Part shown: one piece after another, positions 24,053 to 32,637 of the stretch
How the letters are laid out: each line of letters begins with the position of its first letter
Position numbering within the stretch: position 1 is the stretch's first letter
Origin: Deltaproteobacteria bacterium
GTDB taxonomy: Bacteria; Desulfobacterota; UBA8473
NCBI GenBank assembly: GCA_003599365.1
Contig: QZJR01000064.1
Coordinates: 1-36,612, forward strand
Direction of reading: 5' to 3'
DNA length: 36,612 nucleotides
Program-made: the position numbers and the translations under genes
The notes under the pieces: model-generated
Told to the model about the DNA's origin: nothing
What the model saw: only the letters and a program-made list of their open reading frames with translations
Database searches by the model: none

Positions 24053-25279
24053 TTATTGTTCAAGCAATCCCAAGAGTAATTGTATTTTTGAAAATAGCTC
24101 ATCGAAGGTAATGATTTCCACGTTCTTTAGTTCTGATCTGAATATCTCAAAGGATTTTTTTTGGGTATCATTGAGTTGCTCATTTTCAAAGCTTCCAGCT
24201 ATGAGTAAGCATCTTGGATTTATGACCTCGTATTTACATGTTGATGTTGAAGATAAAGCAAGGAAGTTTTTCTCTATTTCTTCTCTGTAGTTAAGAACCT
24301 GATTTATTGAACCTGTCAATTCGGTTGAGATGGAGAATACATTATTCCTATATATAGAAGACAAAAGTTTGGTTGTTGGCGTCTTTATTTCTACAAGCTT
24401 CACATGGGTAGTGATCTGATTCTTGTACAAAAAGTCAACTATGTTACCCCCAGTGTTATCTATAGCCTTGCCGCCTACATAGGCTTTGTCGGTAATAATC
24501 ACGACCGGGTACGAGAAAACCTGCGAAATCACCCACGGATTGGATGTCAATAGATTTTGCCAATATTCCTCTGAGCTGTTTTTCTTCTCGCGATCCCACA
24601 ACTCTATTATCCTTCTAAGATTTATGACCCCAAATACTGAGGAAATCTTGTTCAGATCATCAATACCCAGTTCCATTATTTTTGATAGTACTGGTTCGAC
24701 AAAACCTGTTTCAGCAAGCCATTTTAATAGAGCAACAGCACTGTCTAAATTGACACTAATGTGTGTTTTGTTCTCCACATCCTCAGAAACTGTATCCATC
24801 AATTCAACCAATTGCTTTAATTGAAGCCCTCGTTCAATTGCGCCACTTGCCCATCTACCGACCATTTCTATGGAGAGGCCGCTCTCTATTATTTGAGTAA
24901 CTAACTCTGGATTGTCCATGAAATCTTTAGCAATTGAGCTTTTTGTTAGTGGAATCTGGCATGCACTGGCAAAATAATTCGCAGAGGGATCAAAACTGGG
25001 ATTGTTGAGATAATCTTTGATTTTTACAACCACTGCATAATGAGTTTCTGTCTCGATCGGCATGACCTTTGCGTCATCACGAATGGTTAGAATAAGCGAG
25101 GGCTCTTTTCCTTTTGGGCACTCACTTTTAACACGCTTAGCCAAACATTTTCCATTAGGAAAGGTGGATCTATTATGATTAAAAACTTGCTCCCAATCAA
25201 AGTCAAAATAAACATTAATATAGGCAAGTCTGTCACCGCCGATGAAATTAGAAAGTTCATTATGAAAATTTTCAAACAT
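24053..25279 (-). CDS. sduA: Shedu-family nuclease (DUF4263)
   Basis: This 408-aa protein is a probable SduA-type single-gene anti-phage nuclease. The C-terminal DUF4263 domain (about 235-400) has the PD-(D/E)xK-like set GGNIVDF (D282), VEIKTP (E297, K299) and GSINQVLNYR (Q327), followed by a strand RCLLIAGS. The N-terminal 230 residues are not recognised and probably act as the sensor domain. The gene is clearly more AT-rich than the genes on either side, which suggests it arrived separately. It may be a complete one-gene system inserted among other defence genes. Confidence is good for the domain and moderate for the defence role. Confidence 0.8.
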   Translation of the reverse strand: MFENFHNELSNFIGGDRLAYINVYFDFDWEQVFNHNRSTFPNGKCLAKRVKSECPKGKEPSLILTIRDDAKVMPIETETHYAVVVKIKDYLNNPSFDPSANYFASACQIPLTKSSIAKDFMDNPELVTQIIESGLSIEMVGRWASGAIERGLQLKQLVELMDTVSEDVENKTHISVNLDSAVALLKWLAETGFVEPVLSKIMELGIDDLNKISSVFGVINLRRIIELWDREKKNSSEEYWQNLLTSNPWVISQVFSYPVVIITDKAYVGGKAIDNTGGNIVDFLYKNQITTHVKLVEIKTPTTKLLSSIYRNNVFSISTELTGSINQVLNYREEIEKNFLALSSTSTCKYEVINPRCLLIAGSFENEQLNDTQKKSFEIFRSELKNVEIITFDELFSKIQLLLGLLEQ

Positions 25280-25412
25280 CTGCCTCTCCCTTTCTTGATC
25301 TTTATCGCAAGAAAATAGAAGCTATGAACAACGCCCCCAATTCTCATTGAAATTCAATGGAACAGTTCACGATTATTCCCCGCGTCATGGCACGCTCATT
25401 GATCCACAATTC

Positions 25413-25553
25413 CTATTTCGAGGATGATGCACCCTCTACAATCTCAATTTCATCTTCCGTCAGCCCGTAAAGCTCATACACCAACCGGTAGCTATCCTTC
25501 TCCGGCGATGACGTGTCCACAGATTTGGCCACAATAGCTCTGAGCCGTGTCAT
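25413..25553 (-). pseudogene. Detached C-terminal tail of an Eco57I-type methyltransferase
   Basis: A 46-codon minus-strand frame ends with YRLVYELYGLTEDEIEIVEG and a short serine tail. It is a close relative of the last residues of the intact methyltransferase downstream in this window (IYQLYGLTEEEIAIVED). It lies beyond the DUF2283 gene from that methyltransferase. The rest of the protein is absent, so this is the remnant of a second methyltransferase copy, or of a duplication and deletion around the DUF2283 gene. Confidence 0.7.
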
Positions 25554-25576
25554 TTGCCGAATGCAACATCCTCAAT

Positions 25577-25861
25577 TCACGTCCGCGATTTTCTCTTGGC
25601 GCCATACCGGGTCACCTTTTCACGCACAGCCAGAGGCAGTTTCTGACGCTGCCCCAGTGATTCGTTGATGACAATCAGATTGCCGTCGTCCTCCGCTTCA
25701 AGTTGCGCGTTCGCGTTCAACAATTCAATGCCGTATACGGTTCCATCGGGAGCGATGTCCACGTTCATTTCGTCACTCACCCGAATCGTGTCCACCTGCC
25801 CTTTCTTCTCATGCAACCGCAAATAGGCGATGTTGTGTCCCGGATCGTATGTTAGTTTCAT
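25577..25861 (-). CDS. DUF2283-family small protein
   Basis: This 94-aa protein begins KLTYDPGHNIAYLRL and contains VDIAPDGTVYGIELLNA, the hallmark of DUF2283. That family of small beta-rich proteins often sits beside toxin-antitoxin or DUF4258-type genes, and its function is unknown. The final 25 residues are basic. It lies 98 bp after the methyltransferase gene on the same strand and directly upstream of the detached methyltransferase tail. No toxin-like partner is adjacent, and no strong ribosome binding site is seen. Confidence 0.75.
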   Translation of the reverse strand: MKLTYDPGHNIAYLRLHEKKGQVDTIRVSDEMNVDIAPDGTVYGIELLNANAQLEAEDDGNLIVINESLGQRQKLPLAVREKVTRYGAKRKSRT

Positions 25862-25959
25862 AACGACTTATTTCTATTCCGTCGCCCCGCGCTCGGCTCC
25901 GCGCTCCTCTGGATGTTGATGCAGCCGTACATTCATTCGCTGCCCTCTCCGCCCCTCAG

Positions 25960-28900
25960 TTACGATGAATCTTCCACAATCGCAATCTCCTCCTCCGTCA
26001 GCCCGTAAAGCTGGTAGATAACTGTATTAAGTTCCGCAATCAACTCAGATAGTCGGCTCTCATCCCTCTGCTTGTTAGCCAGAGCGCACATCTCAGCGAT
26101 TTGGCGCAGTTCTAGCCTCGCCTCCTTCCTGATGGCTGGCAACCGTATGGCAGACACCATGTCCTTGGAGAAGTTGATGCCACCATCGATCCCCAAACTG
26201 CTGAATGCAGCCCGAAGCAGAAACATGATTAGTCGAGAGTTCATGATTGCACAAATCCACCAGAGATTTCCCACGTCGTCCGACGGATCGAACGCGATAA
26301 TCGTAGATTTTCCGGCAATATAGGAACCATCCGTATCAACGAAGCTGTCAAAATATCGAATGCCCTTGATGATAACCTTCGGTCGCTCGGCCTGCTTTGC
26401 TCGGCGAGGCATGGCTTCTGTGAAGGCGCTCTTGCTTACTACCGGTTTGTCATAATGTGACTTCAGATAGGTCGTCTGTCGTAAACCCCAAAGCGAACCG
26501 AACTTCGCTATTGTACCGGTGTTCGTGAATTTATAGGATTTTCGATGTTGTGAGGACTGACTCTCGTCAAGAAGCGGCGTGAGCTCATAGGCCTCCGTGG
26601 TCGAAAATGGATTCTCGACACTGAAGAGATCTCCAACAGAGTTCGGCATCTTGCCGATCTTATCGAGCAGAGCAATGTGTGGGGACAGCAGATGTCCCCA
26701 GTTCTCATCAGACAGCGCAGATACGCCAACAGAAGCAGAGTGATGGACGTTATAGTTTGCCCAAAACCGGTCGATTTCGACAATGTCCACGAGATCTTTG
26801 GAAATGATGGACACGACGGGTGTGTTTCCTGCCTCAAATACATCAACGCGCGAGCAATCGGCAATAACCTTTAGGTGCCCGCGCAGGAACATTCGCAATG
26901 CCTTACCATATGGTGCCGAGAGCCATTTGTTTGGTGTTATGAATGACAGGAAACCACGAGCACAAAGAAGCATGAAGCTAAGCTCTGTGAACGCAACGTA
27001 GATGTCCCAATTCCCCTTTGTTGTTTCCATTCTCTCTCGAAGGTAGTCACGGAACTCGGGGCAATTACGTTTCATAAGTTCAGAATCAACATACGGCGGA
27101 TTACCAATCACCACATCGAATCCCTCCCGCACGCCGAACATCCACTCCGGGTCGAAGAAAGGGGCGGAGGCGTTCTGGTCGTAGGGGTCCCAGGCGGCGA
27201 GTCGTTTTGCCGTGATGTCACCCCAGCCATCGTGCTTGAGCAGTTCCGCAATTTCGGCACGGAGTTTTTTGTCCAGTTCTCGGCACTTGGCTTTACTGGC
27301 CGGGGTCCTGGCATTGAAGTGCTTCTCCCGCACCTTGCGCAGTTCCGCCTCTTTGGCATCAATATCCGGGTTGCGGAACATCATCTGTTTGGGCTTTTCA
27401 ATACCTATCAGTGTATTAGCGGCGACGAACTTGGTTTCCAGGTTGGGCAGCGGCCTCACGCCGAGGTTTGTTGTGTCCGGGTCCACCCGCTGGTCAACGA
27501 TCAGCGAGATGAAGAACCGCATCTTGGCGATCTGGACGGCAATGGACTGAATGTCAACGCCATAGAGGCAGTTTTCGATCAGGTAGAGCTTGCGTCCGTA
27601 ATCCAGTTCGTTGCGCTCGAACGCCTCCTCGATGCCGACAATTTGTTGCTCCAGTTCCCTGACCGTCCGCTCACGGATGGCAGCATCTTCGATCTTCTCT
27701 GCCGTGACAATGGCGTCGCACACACGCTGGATCTGCCGTTGCTCCCATTGCTCATTACCCGGATCGAGCTTGCCCAGGATGAACACCAGCTTGTGCAAGA
27801 TGCCCATCGGAAAAGCTCCTGACCCCACCGCTGGATCCAACGCCTTCAGTCCGTCAATCGCGGCGATCAGCGCTCCGGTTTCCCGGTTGTCAAAATCGTG
27901 GCCGCTCTCCTCCCACGACACCAGCCGCCGGAGTCTCTTCTCCGCGGCCTCTGCGTTCTCTGTGGAAAAACTTCCCTTCAGGAATGCTATCAATGCCTCG
28001 TCCACCATGTAATCCACGATCTCGCGCGGGGTGTAGAACGAGCCGGTCTGTTTGCGGGCCGTGGCGCCGGTTTCGGGGTTGTAGGCGGCAAGCAGGTTCT
28101 CGAATACCTTGCCGGAGAGCTCCGGATCGAGGGCGACTTCCTGCTCGATGGGCGTGTTTTCCTCAATCGTGAAGCGGTATCGGTGAAGGGTGTGGATGAG
28201 CCCGCGCACCCGGACATTCCTGAATTTCTTGTTACCATAGTCCGCACTGAGGTCTTCCTCGCGCTCAGGTCCGAAGAACAGGAAATCCGGCACAACCGGT
28301 TGGCTGTCCGGCCGTCGGGAGAATCCGTCAATGCGTACATAACGCGGCTTGGCGTTTTCGCCCAAATCCTTGTCCAGACACTCGAATAAGCCGCCGTTGA
28401 GGAACGGGATGTTTTTAAACAGCGCCAGCGCCTCGCCGGGCTTCTTGAATAAATCGCGGTGGCGATAAAGACTGTGCGCCATGAAGTTCTGCTCGTCCTT
28501 TGCCCAGCCGCGCTTCTCCATCTCGGTGTTCAACGTGGCAAAGAAAAGATTCTGCAGGATTGCCTTATAGAAGACGGAATCCTTCCCGGCATTATTGTCC
28601 GGCGCGAACCCGTCGAGCAGTTCATTCAGGCGGCGCTGATTAAACAGCACTTCGGGAATCAGGCCTTTTTCCTTCACGAACCAGCAGAAGATCAACCGTG
28701 TGATCATGCGAATCACACCGATGTGGTCGTGCCCGTCAGCCTCCTTGGGTGCATCCTTGGGGAAGTGAACATGCTTCAGCGCCCAGAAGTACCAGTTGGC
28801 AAGTTCCTTGTAGAACGCCTTGGTGACCGATTCGACATCGAAGGCGTCGTCGTGGCGTTTTTGAATCTCCAGGGCGGGAATGCCGAGCAGCTCTTTCCCG

Positions 28901-29364
28901 AACGACGCAAGATCAAGCATCTGCAGTCGCTCGGCGGCCGTGCGCAAACCGCCGCCGGTCCGCACGGTAATCCGGCGGAACAGCCGCCGCTTCTCAGCCT
29001 TCTCGTCATACTTGATGTTCAGAAAATGCCAGGCGGATTGAGTTATGTCGGAGAAAACAAACAGGCAGTAAGGATGTTCGCGGATCAACTGATCAACGAT
29101 GGGCCGTTCAAGATTTCTCTGAAGGTTTTCTGAGGCCAGGCGGCAATACACCACATGAAACGCATGTTCTTCGCCGCCGCTCGCAAACAGGATGGGATCA
29201 TCGAGCAACGCGTTTCTGGCGGAATCCGGCCAGCCGCGCACGCTGAGCGGCTTGTTTTCGCGCTCGTAATTCAGCTCTGTCCAGAACAATTCTTTCAGGG
29301 CGTTCACGCCCCGCAATTGCTCCAGCAGCTTCAACACAGTCTGCTTGCGGTCAAGAACAGACAT
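25960..29364 (-). CDS. Eco57I-type adenine-specific DNA methyltransferase (restriction-modification)
   Basis: This 1134-aa protein is of the large Eco57I/type IIG-like methyltransferase group. SAM motif I is LDPAVGSGAF (about residue 510), preceded by TGSFYTPREIVDYMVDEA; the catalytic motif IV is NPPY in VVIGNPPYVDS (about 753). These give N6-adenine methylation. The C-terminal third (about 860-1110) would be the target-recognition region. The N-terminal 450 residues resemble the accessory part of such enzymes found beside helicases. I could not identify a nuclease active site there, so cleavage may need a partner such as the PLD-SNF2 helicase. It is the first gene of the minus-strand island. 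Confidence 0.87.
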   Translation of the reverse strand: MSVLDRKQTVLKLLEQLRGVNALKELFWTELNYERENKPLSVRGWPDSARNALLDDPILFASGGEEHAFHVVYCRLASENLQRNLERPIVDQLIREHPYCLFVFSDITQSAWHFLNIKYDEKAEKRRLFRRITVRTGGGLRTAAERLQMLDLASFGKELLGIPALEIQKRHDDAFDVESVTKAFYKELANWYFWALKHVHFPKDAPKEADGHDHIGVIRMITRLIFCWFVKEKGLIPEVLFNQRRLNELLDGFAPDNNAGKDSVFYKAILQNLFFATLNTEMEKRGWAKDEQNFMAHSLYRHRDLFKKPGEALALFKNIPFLNGGLFECLDKDLGENAKPRYVRIDGFSRRPDSQPVVPDFLFFGPEREEDLSADYGNKKFRNVRVRGLIHTLHRYRFTIEENTPIEQEVALDPELSGKVFENLLAAYNPETGATARKQTGSFYTPREIVDYMVDEALIAFLKGSFSTENAEAAEKRLRRLVSWEESGHDFDNRETGALIAAIDGLKALDPAVGSGAFPMGILHKLVFILGKLDPGNEQWEQRQIQRVCDAIVTAEKIEDAAIRERTVRELEQQIVGIEEAFERNELDYGRKLYLIENCLYGVDIQSIAVQIAKMRFFISLIVDQRVDPDTTNLGVRPLPNLETKFVAANTLIGIEKPKQMMFRNPDIDAKEAELRKVREKHFNARTPASKAKCRELDKKLRAEIAELLKHDGWGDITAKRLAAWDPYDQNASAPFFDPEWMFGVREGFDVVIGNPPYVDSELMKRNCPEFRDYLRERMETTKGNWDIYVAFTELSFMLLCARGFLSFITPNKWLSAPYGKALRMFLRGHLKVIADCSRVDVFEAGNTPVVSIISKDLVDIVEIDRFWANYNVHHSASVGVSALSDENWGHLLSPHIALLDKIGKMPNSVGDLFSVENPFSTTEAYELTPLLDESQSSQHRKSYKFTNTGTIAKFGSLWGLRQTTYLKSHYDKPVVSKSAFTEAMPRRAKQAERPKVIIKGIRYFDSFVDTDGSYIAGKSTIIAFDPSDDVGNLWWICAIMNSRLIMFLLRAAFSSLGIDGGINFSKDMVSAIRLPAIRKEARLELRQIAEMCALANKQRDESRLSELIAELNTVIYQLYGLTEEEIAIVEDSS

Positions 29365-29442
29365 TACAACCCTCTCACGGCCGGATCAGGATGGGTTTAT
29401 ATCATCAATTTAACTGCTGACATTACATATGTATTTATTATC

Positions 29443-29470
29443 ACTATACTTTAGAAATCTACTATGTAAA
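29443..29470 (-). promoter_or_regulatory. Candidate promoter of the defence island
   Basis: On the minus strand, TTTACA (29470-29465), a 16-bp spacer and TATAGT (29448-29443) match consensus at 5 of 6 bases each. They lie about 80 nt before the methyltransferase start at 29364. Confidence 0.45.
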
Positions 29471-29515
29471 GAGGAATTTAATAGTCAAGACTTTCTGGAA
29501 GAAAGAGAGTTTTCG

Positions 29516-29629
29516 CTAGTATTCAAAAACCGGGTCATCCTTCATCTCTTCCTTTCTTCGTAAGTCGTCGCTTTCCAGAGAAGCCTTCGTTTCAGCCACA
29601 AAGTAGATTCTCCTGTCGGCATTATGATA
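29516..29629 (-). pseudogene. C-terminal remnant of a type III restriction (Res) subunit
   Basis: A minus-strand open segment reads NADRRIYFVAETKASLESDD and then LRRKEEMKDD before a stop. The IYFVAETK...DLR..E pattern is the conserved C-terminal nuclease region of type III Res subunits (usually YFVVETKG followed by DLR). A stop codon lies directly upstream in frame and no other Res or Mod sequence is seen. It is a decayed restriction gene at the upstream edge of the island. Confidence 0.6.
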
Positions 29630-29872
29630 TCACCTGAAACCAGGGAATAACCGAGAAGTTTTTACACTAATACAAGTTATTTCCCTGATGGCAGTACGTC
29701 TGTCTCAGCGGTGGATGCGCCCAAAGCAATTAAATAACGGAGACGGTTGAAAAAGGGCCTGTTTAACGTTTCTCCCGACTTGATTTCAGATTAAGCAGTT
29801 GTCCCATGCTCTCAAATTGAATTTTATAATTTTAATCCGCACACAACCAGGTTGGTAAGATATTTCTTTTAA
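29630..29872. other. Non-coding stretch between island and oxidoreductase operon
   Basis: No gene is seen. A stem-loop with near-complementary 11-12 bp arms (CAGGGAATAAC at 29641-29651, GTTATTTCCCTG at 29676-29687) could be a transcription end or a leftover repeat. The remainder has no recognisable structure. Confidence 0.35.
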
Positions 29873-29986
29873 GTGGGTAAGGATGGCCCGTATCGATTGA
29901 TGAGAGATGCCAAAGGGACTCAGATTGCCGACGGAACCAATGAGATTCAGAGGATAATCGTTTTTAGATATTTGCTGCTATCTTAA
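29873..29986 (+). pseudogene. C-terminal remnant of an acyl-CoA dehydrogenase
   Basis: A plus-strand open segment reads YRLMRDAKGTQIADGTNEIQ followed by RIIVFRYL and a stop at 29984-29986. This is the conserved C-terminal block of acyl-CoA dehydrogenases (LMRDAK..QIYEGTNEIQR). A stop codon lies just upstream in frame, so only about 37 codons remain. It overlaps the 3' end of the oxidoreductase gamma gene on the other strand. Its sequence (DGTNEIQR) differs from the two intact dehydrogenases at 33045-35344, so it comes from another member of the family. Confidence 0.75.
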
Positions 29987-30521
29987 TCCCTTCTCTGAAG
30001 GCTGCTAGATTAAGTTCCTGTAATTTATTATTGTTTTGAAACCTTTTGCTGATCTCTTCCTCTATCAATTCGGCTGGAATGGGCCTTACTTTTTCTATAT
30101 ACGCTCCTAGTAGGACCATATTTCGAGCCAGGGCATTGCCCAGCCTTGCAGCGGTTTCAACACCAGAGATTTCTAATGTTTTGATATCGTTTCTCCCCAC
30201 ATCTCCATTTTTTCCGATGCTCTCCATAATAATCAAGCCATCAGGCAGTACCCTGTCTTCAAAGACCTTAATGCGAGACGATTCTGTCATAACTATGGTC
30301 TGTGCCCCAAAAAGGAGAGGCGAGGCAATCTCATTATCAGAGAGAATAACTGTGCAATCAGCCGCAGCTCCTCTTCTTGCAGTGGTCATACTGGGGTTCC
30401 ACAGTACATGTGCATATTGGGAGACAGCCGCAGAAGCGAGAATCTGCCCTATTATCATTGACCCTGTTCCACCAATCCCAGCTATTATTACATCGTGTCT
30501 TTTGGATAATCCTTCTTTCAT
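29964..30521 (-). CDS. 2-oxoacid:ferredoxin oxidoreductase, gamma subunit
   Basis: This is the gamma-type subunit (185 aa) of a POR/VOR/KOR-family enzyme, which oxidatively decarboxylates a 2-oxoacid with CoA and reduces ferredoxin. It opens with the nucleotide-like loop GIGGTGS (15-21). NPSMTTARRGAAADCTVI is the usual gamma-domain segment, and the C-terminal helix with MVLLGAYIEK is typical. AGGAGG precedes the ATG, which lies 8 nt after the beta-subunit stop. It is the last gene of a delta-alpha-beta-gamma operon. Its 3' end overlaps a decayed acyl-CoA dehydrogenase on the opposite strand, though the subunit itself looks complete. Confidence 0.9.
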   Translation of the reverse strand: MKEGLSKRHDVIIAGIGGTGSMIIGQILASAAVSQYAHVLWNPSMTTARRGAAADCTVILSDNEIASPLLFGAQTIVMTESSRIKVFEDRVLPDGLIIMESIGKNGDVGRNDIKTLEISGVETAARLGNALARNMVLLGAYIEKVRPIPAELIEEEISKRFQNNNKLQELNLAAFREGIKIAANI

Positions 30522-30529
30522 AGAACCTC

Positions 30530-31288
30530 CTATTCAATCTTGTCAACGTCTTTGAATTCCCCTAGAGGAAATTCAGGTATTACTTCTTCCTCTATTCTCT
30601 TTAAGCTCTCTTTAGGGGATAGGTGCCAGTTGGCAGGACAGGTAGAGAGGATCTCTACAAAGCTATATCCTACACCATCTATCTGCTTCTCCAGTGCTTT
30701 TTTCATATATTTTTTAGTTTTTTTATAATTGGCTGGGCTGGTAAATGCACCCCTGGCAGAGTAGGCTACCCCTTTTAAACTGCCTATGAATTCGGTTGCC
30801 TGTATTGGGTATCCCTGATCTTGATTCCTTCCAAAGGGTGTTGTAGTAGTTACCTGTCCCATTACTGTGGTAGGGGCTAATTGTCCTCCGGTGGTTCCAT
30901 AGTTACCGTTATTGATCATAAAGGTAGTTATCTTTTCACTTCTGGCTGCTGCATGGATTGTTGGTTCGCAACCTATAGCCAGGGCATCTCCGTCTCCCTG
31001 CCAGGTTATGACTATGGTATCCTTGCCAAGGATACGTTTCATAGCAGAGGCCACATCACCTGGCCTGCCGTGGGCAACCATTATTGAATCTACGTTTACC
31101 AATACAGACGCCATTGTATAACAGCCTACACCAACTACTAAAACCGAATTTCCCTCTATCCCCAGTTCATCTATTACCTCACATAGTGCCTTCACAGCAG
31201 TACCATGCTGGCAGCCAGGACAGAAAGGTATGATCAGCGGAATGTCCCTCCATAACCTGGGTGTTCCCGTAATCCATTTTTCTTCCAT
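30530..31288 (-). CDS. 2-oxoacid:ferredoxin oxidoreductase, beta (TPP-binding) subunit
   Basis: This 252-aa subunit binds thiamine diphosphate: the GDGD (98-101) to NN (126-127) motif is complete, running through ALAIGCEPTIHAAARSEKI and NNGNYGTTGGQ. CPGCQHG (23-29) is the usual N-terminal motif that helps hold cofactor in the KOR/VOR type. The length fits separate-subunit enzymes rather than the fused single-chain POR. It follows the alpha gene with a 14-nt gap. Substrate choice between 2-ketoisovalerate and 2-oxoglutarate is not fixed by the motifs seen; the nearby acyl-CoA dehydrogenases would suit a branched-chain 2-oxoacid. Confidence 0.92.
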   Translation of the reverse strand: MEEKWITGTPRLWRDIPLIIPFCPGCQHGTAVKALCEVIDELGIEGNSVLVVGVGCYTMASVLVNVDSIMVAHGRPGDVASAMKRILGKDTIVITWQGDGDALAIGCEPTIHAAARSEKITTFMINNGNYGTTGGQLAPTTVMGQVTTTTPFGRNQDQGYPIQATEFIGSLKGVAYSARGAFTSPANYKKTKKYMKKALEKQIDGVGYSFVEILSTCPANWHLSPKESLKRIEEEVIPEFPLGEFKDVDKIE

Positions 31289-31302
31289 TAGAGCCCCCTT
31301 TC

Positions 31303-32385
31303 TTAAATAAATTCTTCTATTTTTTCCAGGACTTTCCGAGGATAGATCGCCCCTTCTTCTGTCGGTAAATGCCTTTCCATGGAACTTACCAGATAAACCT
31401 CAGTACGACCTTGTGCAGCCAGCTTAACGTCCTCGATCATTTGACCCATATTGTCCTCTACTACTAAGAACTTGGCTCCTTGAATGGCCTTTTCTTCAAT
31501 TATCTTCTCAGGGAAAGGCCAAAGCGTAATCGGTCGTATCATACCAACCTTTAAGCCTTTTTTCCTGGCTCTGTATAGTGCTTCTTGAGATACCCGTGCC
31601 ACATAACCAAATGCCACCAATATCAACTCGGCATCATCCACCTGACAGGTTTCATATCTGGCTTCATTTTCCTTTATAGTATCGAGCTTTTTTTTGTAAT
31701 CATCCCAGAATGCACAGAGGTTTGGGTGTTTTGGAGTGGGTAACATACCCTGGGCTATGGACGAAAAGCGTCTGTTCCCGTCTTTATGATTTGCTTTACC
31801 TGTAATTGCCCAATCTTTTCCAGGAAGCGGTTCAAAATCCAGAGTTCGAAGTTCAACGGATTCCATCATCTGGCCAAGAATTGCGTCACTGAGGACTACG
31901 ACCGGGGTTCTGTACTTGTCTCCGAGATAGAAGGCAAGCTGAACAAAATCATAGAGTTCCTGGGCTGATTTTGGCGCAAGGACTATGGTTTTATATCCTC
32001 CATATCCACCACCCTGGGTTGCAGAGGTATAATCCGTTTGTGCATGCCGTGTAGTATTCCATCCCCTTTGCACAAGGACAATAACACAGGGTAGTTCGGC
32101 ATTGGCCAGATTGGACATGCCCTCCTGCATGAGTGCCCATCCAGGGCTGGATGTTGAGGTAATTACTCTGACACCGGTAGCGGCACCTCCATGAAGCATG
32201 TTTATTGACCCTGTTTCAGAGGCAGACTGGATAAAGACCCTCCCCCTTTTTGGAAACTCCCTTGCAAACCACTCTATGATTTCATTCTGGGGTGTTATGG
32301 GATAACCAAAGAAAGCCCTGCAATCTGCTGCCAAGGCACCCCATCCAACAGCTTCGTTCCCCTGGATTAAGATTCTTTCCGTCAT
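31303..32385 (-). CDS. 2-oxoacid:ferredoxin oxidoreductase, alpha subunit (VorB/KorA-like)
   Basis: This 360-aa alpha subunit has the pyrimidine-binding domain of the family. GNEAVGWGALAADCRAFFGY precedes PITP near the N-terminus, followed by ETGSINMLHGGAATGVRVIT and TSSPGWALMQEGMSNLANAE. The transketolase C-domain-like end carries MIRPITLWPFP. The size and motifs match VorB/KorA proteins of anaerobes. It sits between the delta ferredoxin gene (12-nt gap) and beta (14-nt gap). Together with beta it forms the active site; product acyl-CoA could feed the dehydrogenases encoded just beyond. Exact substrate unknown. Confidence 0.92.
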   Translation of the reverse strand: MTERILIQGNEAVGWGALAADCRAFFGYPITPQNEIIEWFAREFPKRGRVFIQSASETGSINMLHGGAATGVRVITSTSSPGWALMQEGMSNLANAELPCVIVLVQRGWNTTRHAQTDYTSATQGGGYGGYKTIVLAPKSAQELYDFVQLAFYLGDKYRTPVVVLSDAILGQMMESVELRTLDFEPLPGKDWAITGKANHKDGNRRFSSIAQGMLPTPKHPNLCAFWDDYKKKLDTIKENEARYETCQVDDAELILVAFGYVARVSQEALYRARKKGLKVGMIRPITLWPFPEKIIEEKAIQGAKFLVVEDNMGQMIEDVKLAAQGRTEVYLVSSMERHLPTEEGAIYPRKVLEKIEEFI

Positions 32386-32397
32386 TTTAGTCCCCCT

Positions 32398-32637
32398 TTA
32401 GTTTGAAGTAGAAGGAGATTTCTCCAGATATTTGTAAACCTCAATAGCAACATGGGGACACATCCATGCACACATGCCACAAGCACTGCAATCCTCAGGA
32501 TTGCTGAAGTCGGGTAAGGGCAACCCAAATTGCGAAACCCTCTCCGTCATATTGATGCATCCCTTATTACAAAACATTTCACAAAAACCACAACCCATAC
32601 AGCGGTTCTCCTCGATTTGAATAACCCCTTTAGCCAT
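32398..32637 (-). CDS. 2-oxoacid:ferredoxin oxidoreductase, delta (2x4Fe-4S) subunit
   Basis: This 79-aa ferredoxin-type subunit has two 4Fe-4S motifs: C13, C16, C19, C23 (with an extra C27) and C50, C53, C56, C60 followed by Pro. In the first motif the usual Pro after the fourth Cys is replaced (CNKGC). It would carry electrons from the TPP site to external ferredoxin. It is the first gene of the operon, with a very good AAGGAGGT site before its ATG. No clear promoter was found directly upstream; the most suggestive is a TTGACA on the minus strand near 32797 without a good -10. Confidence 0.92.
   Translation of the reverse strand: MAKGVIQIEENRCMGCGFCEMFCNKGCINMTERVSQFGLPLPDFSNPEDCSACGMCAWMCPHVAIEVYKYLEKSPSTSN

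Noticed and set aside
27232-29133. Several 100-220 aa plus-strand ORFs
   Set aside because: They are antisense shadows of the methyltransferase gene, with no ribosome binding sites or recognisable domains.
17958-29364. DISARM or BREX system
   Set aside because: A SNF2 helicase and a large adenine methyltransferase are present, but no drmA/drmB/drmC or pglZ/brxC-type gene is in the window.
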